From positions 1,969,622 through 2,033,621 of the forward strand of contig NZ_CP141821.1 of the NCBI RefSeq assembly GCF_035621495.1: a DNA stretch of 64,000 nt. Reading direction: 5' to 3'. Shown piece by piece: positions 8,748 through 16,920 of this stretch (positions within the stretch are counted from its first letter, which is position 1; every line of letters starts with the position of its first letter). The notes under the pieces are model-generated. The model had not been told where the DNA came from. It saw only the letters and a list, made by a program, of their open reading frames with translations, and searched no databases. The position numbers and the translations under genes were made by a program. This DNA comes from Thermococcus sp. SY098. GTDB lineage: Archaea; Methanobacteriota_B; Thermococci; Thermococcales; Thermococcaceae.

Positions 8748-8795
8748 GGTACCACCAATCTATTTACAAAAAGCTTAGGCTAAGAAGAAAAGAAA

Positions 8796-9053
8796 TCAGA
8801 GAATTTCGACGTAATCACCAAGAGCTTGTCCGGGTAAGCCTTTTTCGAACCTTACCTTAACCTCGCCCCTAACCCCATGTGGCTTGACAATTTTGCCGGC
8901 AATTATCTTTCCGCTCGGGCTCTTCCAAATGACTTTCTTTCCTATGAGCTTTGCTGCCTCCTCCCTGCTCTCAATTCCGAGAGGCTTGATAATCATGTGG
9001 TGGTTGTGCTGATTTTCCTTACTCCTCATGTAGCTTAACACTATCCCCTTCAT
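8796..9053 (-). CDS. rpl35ae: 50S ribosomal protein L35Ae
   Basis: An 85-residue beta-barrel protein of the large ribosomal subunit. Diagnostic features are the start [20 protein letters not shown], the [19 protein letters not shown] segment (about 38-56) and the [22 protein letters not shown] tail region. The ATG at 9053 is chosen because the in-frame GTG at 9062 belongs to the GGTGAG ribosome binding site. Divergent from the prolidase gene. Confidence 0.95.
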   Translation of the reverse strand: MKGIVLSYMRSKENQHNHHMIIKPLGIESREEAAKLIGKKVIWKSPSGKIIAGKIVKPHGVRGEVKVRFEKGLPGQALGDYVEIL

Positions 9054-9147
9054 CGCTCTCACCGTTAATGCCTACTGAAGAGAGCTTTTAAATTTATTGA
9101 TGGAAAGGGTTTTATTCTCTCCCAGCTATTCAGCTTTGGTGGTGATC

Positions 9148-10197
9148 ATGAAAATGGAAAGAATAAAGAAGCTTCAAAAGTTTATAAACGAGAACTCAAT
9201 TGATGCAGCGCTCATCTCTAAACGTGAAAACTTGTTCTACTTTTCTGGAGCTTCTCTGTTAGCTGGGGGGTATTTAGTTGTTACTCCGGATGAGGCTATA
9301 ATTTATGTTCCCGAACTTGAATATGAAGCAACAAAGGAAGAGACTGAACTACCCGTTGAAAAGTTCAAGAGGCTGCCAGAACTTTACGAAAAGCTCAAAT
9401 CTTACAGTATTTTGGGAATTGAAGGTTCAACAAGCTTTTCCTTCATGAATGCACTTAAAGAAAAAGCTGAGATAAAGGAGTTCAGGAGCGTTGATGATGT
9501 TATAAAAGACCTTAGAATTGTGAAAACCAAAGAAGAAATCGAGATAATCAAAAGTGCGTGTGAATTAGCTGACATGGCTGTTATGGTAGCTATTGAAGAA
9601 ATCAGCGAAGGGAAGAGAGAAAGAGAAATAGCAGCAAAGGTTGAGTATGTTATGAAGATGAACGGTGCTGAAAAGCCAGCCTTTGATACAATCATCGCCA
9701 GCGGTCACAGGTCAGCTCTCCCTCACGGGGTTGCAAGCGATAAGAGGATTGAGAGAGGAGATTTGGTCGTCATAGATTTAGGGGCACTTTACAGGCACTA
9801 CAATTCTGACATCACCAGAACCATAGTTGTTGGAAAGCCCAATGAGAAGCAGAAGGAGATTTATGAGATAGTTCTTGAGGCTCAAAAAACAGCTGTTGAA
9901 AAAGCTAAGCCGGGAATGACTGCGAAGGAACTCGACAGCATAGCAAGGACCATCATAGCGGAATACGGCTATGGTGATTACTTTATCCACAGCCTTGGTC
10001 ACGGAGTTGGCTTGGAAATTCATGAGCCTCCGAGGATAAGTCAGTACGATGAGACTGTTCTCAAGGAAGGAATGGTCATAACAATTGAGCCGGGAATTTA
10101 CATTCCAAAGCTTGGTGGCGTCAGAATTGAGGATACAGTTGTTATAACGAAGGATGGAGCAGAGAGGCTCACAAAGATGGAGAGAGAGCTGATTTAA
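9148..10197 (+). CDS. pepQ: Xaa-Pro dipeptidase (prolidase)
   Basis: A cytosolic M24 metallopeptidase that cleaves dipeptides ending in proline, used in peptide catabolism. The 349-residue protein has the dinuclear metal ligands of the family in order: Asp in VIDLGALY and Asp in NSDITRT (about 210-221), His in HSLGHGVGLEIHE (about 280), Glu in ITIEPGIY (about 313) and Glu in GGVRIEDTV (about 327). It is close to the known P. furiosus prolidase. The start is the ATG at 9148 after GGTGGTGATC; the frame extends further upstream without support. Convergent with the second vapBC pair, overlapping by 4 nt. Confidence 0.96.
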   Translation: MKMERIKKLQKFINENSIDAALISKRENLFYFSGASLLAGGYLVVTPDEAIIYVPELEYEATKEETELPVEKFKRLPELYEKLKSYSILGIEGSTSFSFMNALKEKAEIKEFRSVDDVIKDLRIVKTKEEIEIIKSACELADMAVMVAIEEISEGKREREIAAKVEYVMKMNGAEKPAFDTIIASGHRSALPHGVASDKRIERGDLVVIDLGALYRHYNSDITRTIVVGKPNEKQKEIYEIVLEAQKTAVEKAKPGMTAKELDSIARTIIAEYGYGDYFIHSLGHGVGLEIHEPPRISQYDETVLKEGMVITIEPGIYIPKLGGVRIEDTVVITKDGAERLTKMERELI

Positions 10198-10568
10198 TTC
10201 CTTTTTATTATCTTAACTTTTAATCCATATTCAGTGAACAGTCCAAAGTCCTCATCACAGGTAACAAGCATTTTATCGTGAGCTATTGCATTGGCAGCTA
10301 TCAATAAATCTTTAGCAGGCGGTAGATTGCCTTTTTTCTTTAAGTCTCTGTAGATCTCTCCGGCAATCTTTGCACTTCTTTCGTCAAAATGCAGTTTTGG
10401 TAGCTTTTCAATCATAAGTTCTTCCTTTTCCTTCAGAGTTCCACAGTAAAGCTCAAAAACTGTGATTGCAGAGAGACCGTAAACCCATTCAGAAGGCAGA
10501 GACTTGACGACTTTTGAATTTCCTTTAAAAACCTCAATTATCACACTTGTATCAAGGATTGCATCCAT
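10194..10568 (-). CDS. vapC: VapC-type PIN-domain ribonuclease toxin (second pair)
   Basis: A 124-residue PIN protein. The acidic quartet is visible: Asp in [12 protein letters not shown] (about 6), Glu in TVFELYCG (about 40), Asp in [12 protein letters not shown] (about 86) and Asp in [10 protein letters not shown] (about 103-105). It overlaps the upstream vapB by 28 nt. Distinct from the first VapC in its spacing and in the [12 protein letters not shown] loop, so it belongs to another subfamily rather than being a recent copy. Confidence 0.9.
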   Translation of the reverse strand: MDAILDTSVIIEVFKGNSKVVKSLPSEWVYGLSAITVFELYCGTLKEKEELMIEKLPKLHFDERSAKIAGEIYRDLKKKGNLPPAKDLLIAANAIAHDKMLVTCDEDFGLFTEYGLKVKIIKRN

Positions 10569-10762
10569 TTTTGTGCCTCCTTTAATTCCTTCTCAAGCTT
10601 TTCGGCTTCTTCCTTACTTCTTGTTCCAAATCCTATTAGCAGGATGTTGAGATTTCCTTCTTTCTTTATAAGTTCTCTGATAACTTCTGAGAAGCTCTTT
10701 TTCCCCTTAATCCTCACAAGCTCCCGATAAACATCATCTGATATTGTTATTGTTTTTCCCAT
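10541..10762 (-). CDS. vapB: VapB-type antitoxin (DUF217 / ribbon-helix-helix type)
   Basis: A 73-residue antitoxin, start ATG at 10762 after GGTGATTAAA. N-terminal [20 protein letters not shown] is the DNA-binding part seen in archaeal DUF217 antitoxins; [17 protein letters not shown] follows, then an acidic, lysine-rich helix [17 protein letters not shown] that should bind the PIN toxin. The frame extends upstream to 10795, but that stretch is the palindromic operator, so the shorter start is preferred. Confidence 0.87.
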   Translation of the reverse strand: MGKTITISDDVYRELVRIKGKKSFSEVIRELIKKEGNLNILLIGFGTRSKEEAEKLEKELKEAQKWMQSLIQV

Positions 10763-10773
10763 TTTAATCACCT

Positions 10774-10787
10774 GTGCATGCATGCAC
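10774..10787. promoter_or_regulatory. 14-bp perfect palindrome, likely VapB autoregulatory operator
   Basis: GTGCATGCATGCAC is a perfect palindrome placed about 12 nt before the vapB start and about 20 nt past the TATA element on that strand, so it covers the expected transcription start. A further TGCATG half-site lies at 10791-10796. That is where an autorepressing antitoxin complex would be expected to bind. Confidence 0.6.
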
Positions 10788-10803
10788 GAATGCATGTAAT
10801 ATC

Positions 10804-10817
10804 GAGATATTTAAAAC
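10804..10817. promoter_or_regulatory. TATA element between divergent vapBC and pelota genes
   Basis: AGATATTTAAAACC reads as a TATA box on both strands: about 33-46 nt before the pelota ATG on the plus strand and, as GGTTTTAAATATCT, about 45 nt before the vapB start on the minus strand. One AT-rich element may serve both transcription directions. Confidence 0.4.
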
Positions 10818-10849
10818 CCTTTTCCTCGAGAACATAGGGGGGTGAGAGA

Positions 10850-11920
10850 ATGAAAATACTTGACCAGAATCCCAAGGAGGGCAAAATTAAAGTTAAAGCC
10901 GAAACTCTCGATGACCTCTGGCATCTCTATCACATCATTGAGGAGGGAGATGTAGTTTATGCAAAGACCCTCAGAAAGCAGAGTCAGAGAAGTGATTCCC
11001 TTAGACCAGAAAAGGTCCAGGCTATTCCGGTGTTTTTAGGCATTAAAGCTGAAAAAATCAACTTCCACAAGTTTGCAAATGCGTTGAGGATTACTGGTCC
11101 AATAGTGTATGCCTCAAGAGAGGAAGTTCCCCTTGGTAAGTATCACACAATAGCAGTTGAAGAGAACAGCATTATTACAATTCAAAAGCCCAAATGGAAG
11201 GCTCACCACTTGGAAAGATTAAAGCAAGCTGTTGAAGCTTCTCAGAGAGCAAGAATTATGATTGTTGTTGTAGATGATGGTGAGGCCGATATTGCCCTCG
11301 TGAGAGAATACGGAGTTGATATAATTGCCAACATAAGACACAACCTTGGGGGGAAGAGATACAGCACAAATAGGGAAGCTGAGGAAATGAAGTTCTTCCA
11401 CGATTTAGCAAAGACAATTGCTGAAATTATGGAGAGGGAAAAGGTGGATAAAGCTATTGTCGCCGGTCCCGGCTTTGTGAAGGAGAACTTTTACAGGTTC
11501 CTTCAGGAGAATTATCCGGAGTTAGCAAAGCGTGTTGTAATTGAGGACACAAGTGTTACAGGAAGAACAGGGATTTATGAGGTCATTAGGAGAGGAACCG
11601 TTGACAAAGTTTACCATGAAAACAGAGTCGCAAAGGAAATTCAGCTCGTGGAGAAGGTCATAGAGGAGATTGCAAAGAATGGATTGGTGGCTTACGGTAT
11701 AAGAGAGGTCGAAGAAGCAGCGAATTATGGAGCAATTGAGACTCTACTCGTTTTAGATGAGCTTTTGAAGGGAGAGATGAGAGAAAAGATTGAACAGCTC
11801 ATGGAGTTCGTCAGGCAGATGAGGGGAGAAATAGTAATTGTCAGCTCGGAACATGAGGGCGGTGAAAAGCTGAAAGCTTTAGGAGGAATTGCCGCACTGC
11901 TGAGGTATAAGATCAAGTGA
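10850..11920 (+). CDS. pelA: mRNA surveillance protein pelota (Dom34)
   Basis: A 356-residue release-factor relative that rescues stalled ribosomes with aEF1A and ABCE1. It has the N-terminal Sm-like domain (MKILDQNPKEGKIKVKAETLDDLWHL region; KQSQRSDS at about 43-50), a central eRF1-like domain (RIMIVVVDDGEADIALV, about 138-154; GPGFVKENFYRFL, about 206-218) and the C-terminal domain with GLVAYGIREVEEAANYGAIETLLVLD. There is no GGQ peptide-release motif, which separates it from aRF1. The start is preceded by GGGGTGAGAG. Confidence 0.95.
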   Translation: MKILDQNPKEGKIKVKAETLDDLWHLYHIIEEGDVVYAKTLRKQSQRSDSLRPEKVQAIPVFLGIKAEKINFHKFANALRITGPIVYASREEVPLGKYHTIAVEENSIITIQKPKWKAHHLERLKQAVEASQRARIMIVVVDDGEADIALVREYGVDIIANIRHNLGGKRYSTNREAEEMKFFHDLAKTIAEIMEREKVDKAIVAGPGFVKENFYRFLQENYPELAKRVVIEDTSVTGRTGIYEVIRRGTVDKVYHENRVAKEIQLVEKVIEEIAKNGLVAYGIREVEEAANYGAIETLLVLDELLKGEMREKIEQLMEFVRQMRGEIVIVSSEHEGGEKLKALGGIAALLRYKIK

Positions 11921-12907
11921 TTAGTAAATCTCGGCATAGGCATCGCTTTCAAATCTTGGGAACTCCTCCTCTTCGCTGTTCTTCACTAAAACCCTGTCTT
12001 TTTCTTCTGTAAACTCACCAATGATGAAAGCTTTAATTCCATTCTTAGATAGCTCCTCGATTATTCTTGAGGAATTCCTCCTGGGAGAAATTATCACCAG
12101 CGTTCCAGTTGATGAGACAGTTAGAGGATTCACATCAAAAGCTTCAAGAACTTTTTTGACGAGAGGGGGAATGTAAATTTTGTCATAATAAACTCTAAAG
12201 CCAACATTTGAATTGTCGGCAATCTCATGAAGGGCTGTTAAACCCCCTTCGGTTGCATCATGCATACCTCTCACGAACTTTCTCACAGCAAGGGCATCAG
12301 GAACAACAGTTTCAAGCTTATACATCTCTCTGAGCTTGGCTATTTCGGCTGGGGTTAAAGTTTCTTTAAGATCTTCTTTCTTGAAGTAAGCCGCTCCAAC
12401 GGCGAACTCTATCCCAATGCCCTTCGTTATTATTATATCATCACCGGGTTTTGCTAACGGTAGTCTCAGGTCTTCTTTCTTCACCAATCCAAGTGCCGTT
12501 GTGGTGGCGGTTGTTTCTTTAATCGTGGTATAAACTCCCGTATGTCCCCCGATTACAGCTGTTCCGTATTCTCTGCACTCTTCATTGAGTTCCTCCATTA
12601 TTTGAGCGAGCCCTTCTTTAGTGGAACCTGGAGATAACAATAGGTCAACAATCAGCCATCTCGGCTTAGCCCCAAAAACTGCAACATCGCTTGCTGCGAA
12701 ATGATACGTGAAGAATCCAAAATGCTCCATTGGAACGCCTAAAACTGGATCAGTTGCTATGACGAGATAGTTTTCATTGCTATACTCAAGAACTGCTGCA
12801 TCAAAGCCTTCTCTCGGACCGAAAACAACTTTCGGATCTTCAATGTTGAGGTGTGGTAAGATGGCTTCATTTAAAATTTCGCCTCTAATTTTCCCGAGCG
12901 GTAACAT
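11921..12907 (-). CDS. PurM/HypE-like (AIR synthase-related) protein
   Basis: A 328-residue ATP-dependent enzyme of the PurM/HypE/SelD/ThiL superfamily. Visible landmarks are LPLGKIRGEIL at the N terminus, the nucleotide-binding TDPVLGVP region (about 54-61), IGGHTGVY (about 120-127), and the MHDATEGGLTALHEI motif (about 217-231) that is conserved in HypE and SelD. The ATG at 12907 follows AGGAGGTTTAGAG; the longer frame reaches into the upstream gene. It overlaps the 3' end of the PP-loop gene by 23 nt, so they are coupled. It lacks an obvious C-terminal cysteine, so it is probably not classical HypE; the substrate is unknown. Confidence 0.7.
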   Translation of the reverse strand: MLPLGKIRGEILNEAILPHLNIEDPKVVFGPREGFDAAVLEYSNENYLVIATDPVLGVPMEHFGFFTYHFAASDVAVFGAKPRWLIVDLLLSPGSTKEGLAQIMEELNEECREYGTAVIGGHTGVYTTIKETTATTTALGLVKKEDLRLPLAKPGDDIIITKGIGIEFAVGAAYFKKEDLKETLTPAEIAKLREMYKLETVVPDALAVRKFVRGMHDATEGGLTALHEIADNSNVGFRVYYDKIYIPPLVKKVLEAFDVNPLTVSSTGTLVIISPRRNSSRIIEELSKNGIKAFIIGEFTEEKDRVLVKNSEEEEFPRFESDAYAEIY

Positions 12908-13688
12908 CTCTAAACCTCCTAATGATTTCATCTGCTTCTCTTAGGATTTTTTCATTACATCCATGGCACATTAACTCTAAACTCGGCACTCTCACGCTCA
13001 TTCGGACTTTGTATTTTCTCGCAAGCTTGCTTATCTCGTAGTTTACCTCATAAGCCAAATCGAAATACTCCTGCTTAATGATTTTAAATTTGTCAATATA
13101 CTGCAGAGGGCAACCCTCTCTCCACTGCCTTCTTCTTCCATATTCATACATCCTGTAAGGTTTTATACCCGCTTCTTTTACAAGCTTTTCAACTTCTTCA
13201 GCAGTGTACTTAATCAGCGGTCTGAATACTGGAATCCCGATCCTTGGTATCTCACTCAACCTTATGTCCCCCTTCCACTGATCGAGCAGGGCTCCAATTA
13301 TCTTATCATTTGCATTGTCACCTTTTGCTAAAACTTCAAAGCCGTTAATTTTTGCAAACCAATAGGCATTTCTTATCATGACTTTTTTGCAGTGGATACA
13401 TATTGGGCCCTTCCTTCCAATTGAATTCTTGAGAAGTCCTTCTGTTATATCAATAAGATAATGCTCGACTCTAAGTTTTTCAGTGAACCTCATTCCCCAC
13501 AGCAGTGTTTCCCTCCAGCTCCATTTGTGGAAGAAGGTTATGGCAGAAACATCTAAATCAGCTTTTTTCATAATATACAGGGCTAAACTGCTGTCTTTTC
13601 CTCCAGAAAACATGAGGAGTATTTTCTTTTTATGAAGCCCAGTGTTTTCTGCAAACTGTTTTGTCTCCTTTATAATTTCTGCGAGCAT
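12885..13688 (-). CDS. PP-loop ATP pyrophosphatase with cysteine motifs
   Basis: A 267-residue member of the N-type ATP pyrophosphatase superfamily. The PP-loop is MFSGGKDSSLALYI (about 26-39). Three cysteine sites stand out: CIHC (about 97-100), the Cys of EGCPLQYID (about 192) and CHGC (about 242-245); such pairs bind zinc or an Fe-S cluster in sulfur-transfer relatives (TtuA, TtcA, LarE). It therefore probably adenylates a substrate for sulfur or amide chemistry, perhaps on tRNA, but the substrate cannot be read from sequence. First gene of a pair with the PurM-like protein. Confidence 0.7.
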   Translation of the reverse strand: MLAEIIKETKQFAENTGLHKKKILLMFSGGKDSSLALYIMKKADLDVSAITFFHKWSWRETLLWGMRFTEKLRVEHYLIDITEGLLKNSIGRKGPICIHCKKVMIRNAYWFAKINGFEVLAKGDNANDKIIGALLDQWKGDIRLSEIPRIGIPVFRPLIKYTAEEVEKLVKEAGIKPYRMYEYGRRRQWREGCPLQYIDKFKIIKQEYFDLAYEVNYEISKLARKYKVRMSVRVPSLELMCHGCNEKILREADEIIRRFRDVTAREN

Positions 13689-13725
13689 GATGAAAATGAA
13701 AATAAAAAGACTTAAAAATTTAATT

Positions 13726-14103
13726 TCACGAGCTCATCTTTCTTACCTGATTCTCCGCAATGTCTCCCACAATTGGGAATTTATAGTACTCCCCTTGGTA
13801 TGCTTTAACTATCCCAAGTATCCACAAGACAAGGGCAATTAAACCCAAAAGCATGCCTAAAATTGCTCCCAAAAATGGTATAAACATGAGGATTCTCTGA
13901 ATTATGAATATTCCCAAGAATGTGATCGTTGACTGCATGGCATGGAATCTGACAAAATCACTTTCTTTCTCCAAGAGAAGGAAAATTATGCCTGTCAGGA
14001 ATCCAAGGACATAAGCCAGCGCCGCTTCAATGTTTTCTTCAAGTCCTAAAGACGTTTTGCTTTTTTCTACTTCTCCACTTCCATATTCCTCCACTCTCAA
14101 CAC
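13726..14103 (-). CDS. DUF4870 (Tic20-like) membrane protein
   Basis: A 125-residue protein with a charged N-terminal 25-30 residues and then three to four membrane segments: ALAYVLGFLTGIIFLLL, STITFLGIFIIQRILMFIPFLG and LLGLIALVLWILGIVKAYQG. The VRFHAMQST motif between segments is the signature of DUF4870/Tic20-like proteins (usually FVRFHAxQS). Function is unknown; some family members interact with transport complexes. Monocistronic, convergent to nothing, transcribed away from the feo operon. Confidence 0.75.
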   Translation of the reverse strand: MLRVEEYGSGEVEKSKTSLGLEENIEAALAYVLGFLTGIIFLLLEKESDFVRFHAMQSTITFLGIFIIQRILMFIPFLGAILGMLLGLIALVLWILGIVKAYQGEYYKFPIVGDIAENQVRKMSS

Positions 14104-14302
14104 CTCACATAGCAGTATATCAACTTATTTTTAACTTTCCTGGTTAAATACTTTTCTAAAACTGTTGAAAATGATTTCATGATAGTTGATACTTTTGCAT
14201 AAATTGTTTTATAATTTTCAAAAAATGTTCGAACCTTATTGAATTGGAAAGCATCTTGCTTTGTTTTAAATCTCGAACCCGATGTTTTGTTAGGCTCACC
14301 AA

Positions 14303-14314
14303 AACTTTTTAAGG
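14303..14314 (+). promoter_or_regulatory. TATA box of the feo operon
   Basis: AACTTTTTAAGG lies about 30 nt before the palindromic operator at 14341. The rest of the 14104-14300 intergenic region is AT-rich and shows no ORF worth calling; it should also hold the divergent promoter for the DUF4870 gene. Confidence 0.45.
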
Positions 14315-14340
14315 CTTCCTATTCTATTAGTCCTATAGAA

Positions 14341-14354
14341 TTAGGTTGTCCTAA
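14341..14354. promoter_or_regulatory. DtxR/MDR1-type iron-responsive operator in front of feoA
   Basis: TTAGGTTGTCCTAA is a perfect TTAGG-N4-CCTAA inverted repeat, the core of the DtxR/IdeR consensus (TTAGGTTAGCCTAA). It starts roughly at the predicted transcription start, so an iron-loaded DtxR-family repressor bound there would block initiation. A second inverted repeat, ATTCTAT-N7-ATAGAAT, lies directly upstream at 14321-14341 and contains TTAGTCCTA, a degenerate second site. Confidence 0.7.
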
Positions 14355-14365
14355 TGGTGATGATC

Positions 14366-14599
14366 ATGTATGTGCATTTAACTCAGATGAAAGAAGGGGA
14401 AGAGGGAGTCGTTGTTGACATCCATGGGGGCATTGGGGTGAGACAGAAGTTAATCGGAATGGGAATTACTCCTGGAACCAGAATTCGTGTGCTCAAATCT
14501 TCGCCTCCCGGACCAATAATCATAGCTGTCGGTTCTTCACGAATAGCTATTGGCAGGGGAATAGCGGATAAAATAATCGTCCGGAGGGAACTTCGATGA
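14366..14599 (+). CDS. feoA: Ferrous iron transport protein A (FeoA)
   Basis: A 77-residue SH3-like cytosolic partner of FeoB. The LTQMKEGEEGVVVDIHGG start, KLIGMGITPGTRIRVLKSSPPGP centre and IAIGRGIADKIIVR end match the family. The start is the ATG at 14366 because GGTGAT precedes it; the frame opens earlier, at 14354, inside the operator. Its last 4 nt overlap feoB (ATGA), so translation is coupled. Confidence 0.95.
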   Translation: MYVHLTQMKEGEEGVVVDIHGGIGVRQKLIGMGITPGTRIRVLKSSPPGPIIIAVGSSRIAIGRGIADKIIVRRELR

Positions 14600-16593
14600 A
14601 AAAAGTTATTGCCCTCGCTGGTAATCCAAACGTTGGTAAAACCACACTATTCAATGCCTTAACAGGACTGAGGCAGCATGTTGGCAACTGGCCTGGGGTT
14701 ACAGTAGAGAAAAAAGAGGGAATAATGAAGTATAAAGGTAGAGAGTTTTTGGTTGTTGATCTCCCTGGAACGTACTCATTGACGGCTCATTCTGTTGATG
14801 AGCTTATAGCGAGAAATTTTATTCTAAATGGGAATGCTGATGTTATAGTTGATGTTGTAGACTCGTCATGTCTTATGCGAAATCTCTTTCTGACCATGGA
14901 AATCCTCGAAATGGGGGTCAAAAATATTGTAATTGCACTCAATAAAATTGATCTGGCTGAGAAAAAGGGGATAACTTTTAATTTTAGGAAAATGGAGAAA
15001 GTGCTTGGTATCCCAGTAGTTCCAACAAATGCAAAGGATGGAACTGGAATTGAGGAACTTAAGAGAAAAATAGTGGCTGTAGCTGATGGTAAAATTACCG
15101 TTAATCCTGTTGTTCCTGTTTATGATGATATCATCGAGAGAGAAATTTCCCATATAAGTGAGATACTAAAAGAAACAGCTTTAGCTGAAAGATACAACCT
15201 TAGATGGCTGGCTATAAAACTTTTGACGAGGGATGAAGAGGTCATAAAACTGGTTCTTTCACATCTTGGACATGAAAAGATGGATGAAATTCTGCACCAT
15301 ATAGGAGAGCTGGAGGAGCATTATAAAAAATCTCTTGATATCATTATTGCTAATCAGAAATATGAGTTCATCGATAACTTAATTCATCAGTTTGTTACTC
15401 ACTTTGCTGAGCAAAAAGAAACGTTAACCGATCAGCTTGACAGAATTCTGACGCACCCGGTTTATGGTATGCTATCCCTCCTTGCAATCTTTTATTTTCT
15501 CTTTAAGCTCGTCTTTACAGTTGGAACGCCACTTCAGGAAAGTTTAGACTCATTTTTTGGAGTGTTGGGTGATAACATTGGGAGATATATAGTTAATGAC
15601 ACTCTAAGAGGCCTGATTGTTGATGGGATAATTGGTGGTGTTGGCTCAGTTTTGAGCTTCTTTCCTCTGGTGTTCCTGCTCTTTGTTGCAATGTCTCTCC
15701 TTGAAGATTCTGGGTACATGGCAAGAGCGGCTGTTGTCATGGAGAGAATAATGAGGAAGTTTAATTTGCCAGGGAAGAGCTTTATCCCAATGGTTTTGGC
15801 ATTTGGATGTAATGTGCCTGCAGTTATGGCAACTCGAGCATTAGATGATGAGAGAGATAGAATTCTAACAATGATCATAAACCCTCTTGTGCCGTGCAGT
15901 GCAAGAATGGTGGTTATAACTTTTCTTGCTGGAGTCTTCTTTGAGAGGCATAAAGCCCTTGTTGCCATCAGCATTTATGCAATTTCTCTTGGATTAGCAT
16001 TGATTTCAGCCCTTATACTGAGTAGATTCGTAATTAAGGGGGAAGAAAGCCCATTCATAATTGAGCTTCCTGACTACTTAATTCCTTCATGGAAGAGTGT
16101 AGTGATTCACTCGTGGGAGAGAAGTAAGGAATTTTTGAAAAAGGCAGGAACTGTGATTCTTGCTGGGGCAGTTGCAATATGGTATCTGAGCAATTATCCA
16201 CAGCCTGTTGGTACTGGTTTAAGCTATGCCGAAATCATTGGGCGGGCATTAGAACCCGTGACTAAACTAATGGGCCTTGACTGGAAAGCTGCTGTAAGCT
16301 TAATTTTTGGGATAATAGCAAAAGAAAATGTTATCGCTACGTATGGTGTTATATATGGAATTGGGGGGAATGAAGAAGCATTGGGGGTCTTAATGAGGCA
16401 AGCAATGACACCACTGCAGGCGTTTGTTTTATCTCTTGTAACAACCCTTTACCTTCCCTGCATCGCTACAATTGCTGCAATAAGAGCTGAAGGGGGGACG
16501 AAGTGGGCTTTAGTTGCTTCGCTCTACAATCTTATATTAGCAACCGTGATTGGGATTCTTGTGTATCATCTGGGATTATTTATCTTGGGGTGA
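14596..16593 (+). CDS. feoB: Ferrous iron transport protein B (FeoB)
   Basis: The main Fe2+ uptake transporter of the inner membrane. The 665-residue protein has an N-terminal G domain: G1 GNPNVGKTTLFNALTG (9-24), G3 DLPGTYSL (about 56-63) and G4 NKID (about 116-119). A helical domain follows, and then the C-terminal membrane region from about 295 with two inverted Gate motifs, including AFGCNVPAVMATRAL (about 405-419) and LYLPCIATIAAIRAE (about 618-632), whose cysteines are implicated in iron passage. Part of the feoA-feoB-feoC-like operon under the DtxR-type operator. Confidence 0.97.
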   Translation: MKKVIALAGNPNVGKTTLFNALTGLRQHVGNWPGVTVEKKEGIMKYKGREFLVVDLPGTYSLTAHSVDELIARNFILNGNADVIVDVVDSSCLMRNLFLTMEILEMGVKNIVIALNKIDLAEKKGITFNFRKMEKVLGIPVVPTNAKDGTGIEELKRKIVAVADGKITVNPVVPVYDDIIEREISHISEILKETALAERYNLRWLAIKLLTRDEEVIKLVLSHLGHEKMDEILHHIGELEEHYKKSLDIIIANQKYEFIDNLIHQFVTHFAEQKETLTDQLDRILTHPVYGMLSLLAIFYFLFKLVFTVGTPLQESLDSFFGVLGDNIGRYIVNDTLRGLIVDGIIGGVGSVLSFFPLVFLLFVAMSLLEDSGYMARAAVVMERIMRKFNLPGKSFIPMVLAFGCNVPAVMATRALDDERDRILTMIINPLVPCSARMVVITFLAGVFFERHKALVAISIYAISLGLALISALILSRFVIKGEESPFIIELPDYLIPSWKSVVIHSWERSKEFLKKAGTVILAGAVAIWYLSNYPQPVGTGLSYAEIIGRALEPVTKLMGLDWKAAVSLIFGIIAKENVIATYGVIYGIGGNEEALGVLMRQAMTPLQAFVLSLVTTLYLPCIATIAAIRAEGGTKWALVASLYNLILATVIGILVYHLGLFILG

Positions 16594-16599
16594 AAGGTT

Positions 16600-16872
16600 G
16601 TGGTAAACATTGAAGAAGTCCTTGAGCTTATCAAAAGTGGGTATACAAATCCCAAAGAAATAGCAAGGGTTATGGGTATAAGTGTTGAGGAAGTTAGCGG
16701 AATAATAAAAATACTGGAAAGCTTAGGATATATCGAAAAAGTTGAGTTTGGAAGTTCTGTCTGTAGTAAGTGTCCAATGAAGAAGATATGCTCCGGCTCA
16801 TGCATTCACTTTAAGGGACAGATTTACCAGATATCCGAGAAAAATTCATCCAATTCTTCAAAAACACCTTAG
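16600..16872 (+). CDS. FeoC-like winged-helix protein with cysteine cluster
   Basis: A 90-residue third gene of the feo operon, beginning 6 nt after feoB (GTG start after GTGAAAGG). Residues 1-48 are a winged helix-turn-helix (NPKEIARVMGISVEEVSGII). A CSKCPMKKICSGSC cluster follows at about 53-66 (C-x2-C-x6-C-x3-C). Bacterial FeoC proteins carry a similar cysteine loop that binds an oxygen-sensitive Fe-S cluster and controls FeoB stability or opening. A role as an iron or oxygen sensor for this operon is a reasonable inference. Confidence 0.8.
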   Translation: MVNIEEVLELIKSGYTNPKEIARVMGISVEEVSGIIKILESLGYIEKVEFGSSVCSKCPMKKICSGSCIHFKGQIYQISEKNSSNSSKTP

Positions 16873-16875
16873 GCA

Positions 16876-16890
16876 GCAAAATATATAAGC
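16876..16890 (+). promoter_or_regulatory. Promoter of the sugar nucleotidyltransferase gene
   Basis: GCAAAATATATAAGC is a strong archaeal TATA element with A-rich BRE, 31-45 nt before the ATG at 16921. It separates this gene from the feo operon, which ends just upstream. Confidence 0.6.
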
Positions 16891-16920
16891 GTTCGATCTT
16901 AATTATTATCGGTGGTGTTA

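Noticed and set aside
10850..11920. Peptide chain release factor aRF1 as the identity of this gene
   Set aside because: No GGQ motif and the domain order fits pelota.
14104..14300. tRNA or small RNA in the gap before the feo promoter
   Set aside because: AT-rich, no GC island or tRNA-like T arm; appears to be promoter and spacer.
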